From Halalkalicoccus paucihalophilus (GTDB taxonomy: Archaea; Halobacteriota; Halobacteria; Halobacteriales; Halalkalicoccaceae), in the NCBI RefSeq assembly GCF_001593955.1, contig NZ_LTAZ01000001.1:124001-188000 (forward strand): a stretch of 64,000 bases of DNA, given 5' to 3'. The notes under the pieces were generated by a model. The model had not been told where the DNA came from. It saw nothing but the letters and a program-made list of their open reading frames with translations, and ran no database searches. Shown piece by piece: positions 63,527 to 64,000 of this stretch. The first letter of the stretch is position 1. The number at the start of each line of letters is the position of its first letter. The translations under genes were made by a program, and so were the position numbers.

Positions 63527-64000
63527 ATGAGCCTCGATTTCGATTCGTTCGTGCTGGCCGCCTCGACGGCGGAGCTCGGGGAGGAGCCACGTGCCCGCGA
63601 ACACGCCGACTGTATCGAGTTCCGCATGGATTTCGCGGGCGATCCGCTCACCGCACTCGCCTCCTACACCGGCGAGCTACCGCTGATCGTGACCAACCGC
63701 GCCGACTGGGAGGGGGGAGAGGCCACGGACGAGAACCGACTCGACGATCTGGCTCGGGCGGCGGAGTTCAACAGCGTGGGCGCGGTCGATATCGAACTCG
63801 CCGCACTCGAATCCGACGCGGGCGAGGAGGCCGCGGCCCACGCCCGCGACCACGGAACGAGCGTGATCGCTTCGGCCCACGACTTCGAGGGGGCGCCGGA
63901 TCCCGACGAGATGCGGGAAACGCTCGAACGGGCGACCGAACACGGCAATATCGGTAAGCTCGCGATCACCGCCGGGACGCCGAGCGACGTCCTCGCGCTG
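63527..64000 (+). CDS. aroD: 3-dehydroquinate dehydratase, type I (partial)
   Basis: The first 158 residues; the frame runs off the right edge. Dehydrates 3-dehydroquinate in the shikimate pathway through a Schiff base. The start MSLDFDSFVLAASTAELGEEPRAREHADCIEFRMDFAG and the VDIELAAL segment fit type I enzymes. The catalytic His is in ASAHDFEG and the Schiff-base Lys in GNIGKLAITAGTPSD. The TIM-barrel end is missing here. ATG 63527 follows the TFB stop by 83 b. Confidence 0.9.
   Translation, partial: MSLDFDSFVLAASTAELGEEPRAREHADCIEFRMDFAGDPLTALASYTGELPLIVTNRADWEGGEATDENRLDDLARAAEFNSVGAVDIELAALESDAGEEAAAHARDHGTSVIASAHDFEGAPDPDEMRETLERATEHGNIGKLAITAGTPSDVLAL

Overview
The window is chromosomal DNA from a halophilic archaeon (class Halobacteria). 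The evidence is a high-GC sequence, proteins rich in Asp and Glu, and archaeal information-processing genes: TFB, Rpo12, eL43/L37Ae, prefoldin beta, Pcc1, Pth2, TruD and a GatB-dependent aminoacyl-tRNA route. There are also archaeal lipid (GGGP synthase) and CoA (pantoate kinase plus phosphopantothenate synthetase) genes. Many starts sit about 25-30 bases after a T/A-rich box in otherwise GC-rich DNA, as expected for leaderless haloarchaeal transcripts. The genus cannot be fixed from the sequence alone. I found no rRNA or tRNA gene, insertion sequence, provirus or CRISPR array. Genes are packed tightly. The longest stretches with no gene call are 54335-54553 (219 b), 27501-27671 (171 b) and 62313-62480 (168 b).

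Layout. 1-11.8 kb: a citramalate/isopropylmalate synthase whose N-terminal frame lacks a start, DUF192, an HNH-like protein, the GMP synthase amidotransferase subunit, the L37Ae-Rpo12-Pcc1-prefoldin beta-DUF3194 cluster (with a DUF2062 gene inverted inside it), an aldo/keto reductase, TspO, TruD, CbiA and an FAD oxidoreductase. 11.8-15.2 kb: NucS and MutS, tail to tail. 15.3-21.4 kb: thioredoxin, small-multidrug-export protein, DsbA-like protein, Pth2, a Yip1-like protein, and the overlapping dcd-thiR-methyltransferase operon. 21.4-26.7 kb: Thi4, a lipoprotein-flippase pair, and the two archaeal CoA-pathway enzymes. 26.7-32.5 kb: polysaccharide deacetylase-like protein, AspRS, GtrA, a sulfatase-like protein and GGGP synthase. 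32.5-44.1 kb: DUF2237, TopA, BrkB/YihY, amphi-Trp, tandem USP, GatB and the SMC-ScpA pair. 44.1-50.1 kb: DoxX, MTA phosphorylase, Tat lipoprotein, deaminase, MATE, phosphoribosyltransferase and a membrane protein. 50.1-58.7 kb: PhzF, PpsA, a decayed mfnA, USP, MetRS and pyruvate kinase. 58.7-64 kb: NfeD-SPFH pair, two regulators, a DUF84/YjjX NTPase, TFB, and the start of aroD.

Functional links: ThiR and Thi4 are both thiamine genes. GatB together with an archaeal AspRS fits Asn-tRNA formation by transamidation. PoK and PPS make 4'-phosphopantothenate and need beta-alanine, while the mfnA-type decarboxylase that could supply it is broken in this window. PpsA and pyruvate kinase, the two opposing enzymes at PEP/pyruvate, lie on the same strand within 8 kb.

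Most unusual signals: (1) an array of 45-bp tandem units inside the YjjX-type NTPase gene (about 61689-61829). Each unit holds two 7-3-7 hairpins whose stems differ in sequence but keep base pairing. (2) An mfnA pseudogene with a large internal deletion (53477-53912). (3) A citramalate synthase gene whose catalytic N-terminus is in frame but has no usable start, while a promoter-placed ATG lies in another frame. (4) Two probable leaderless microproteins of 37 and 32 residues.
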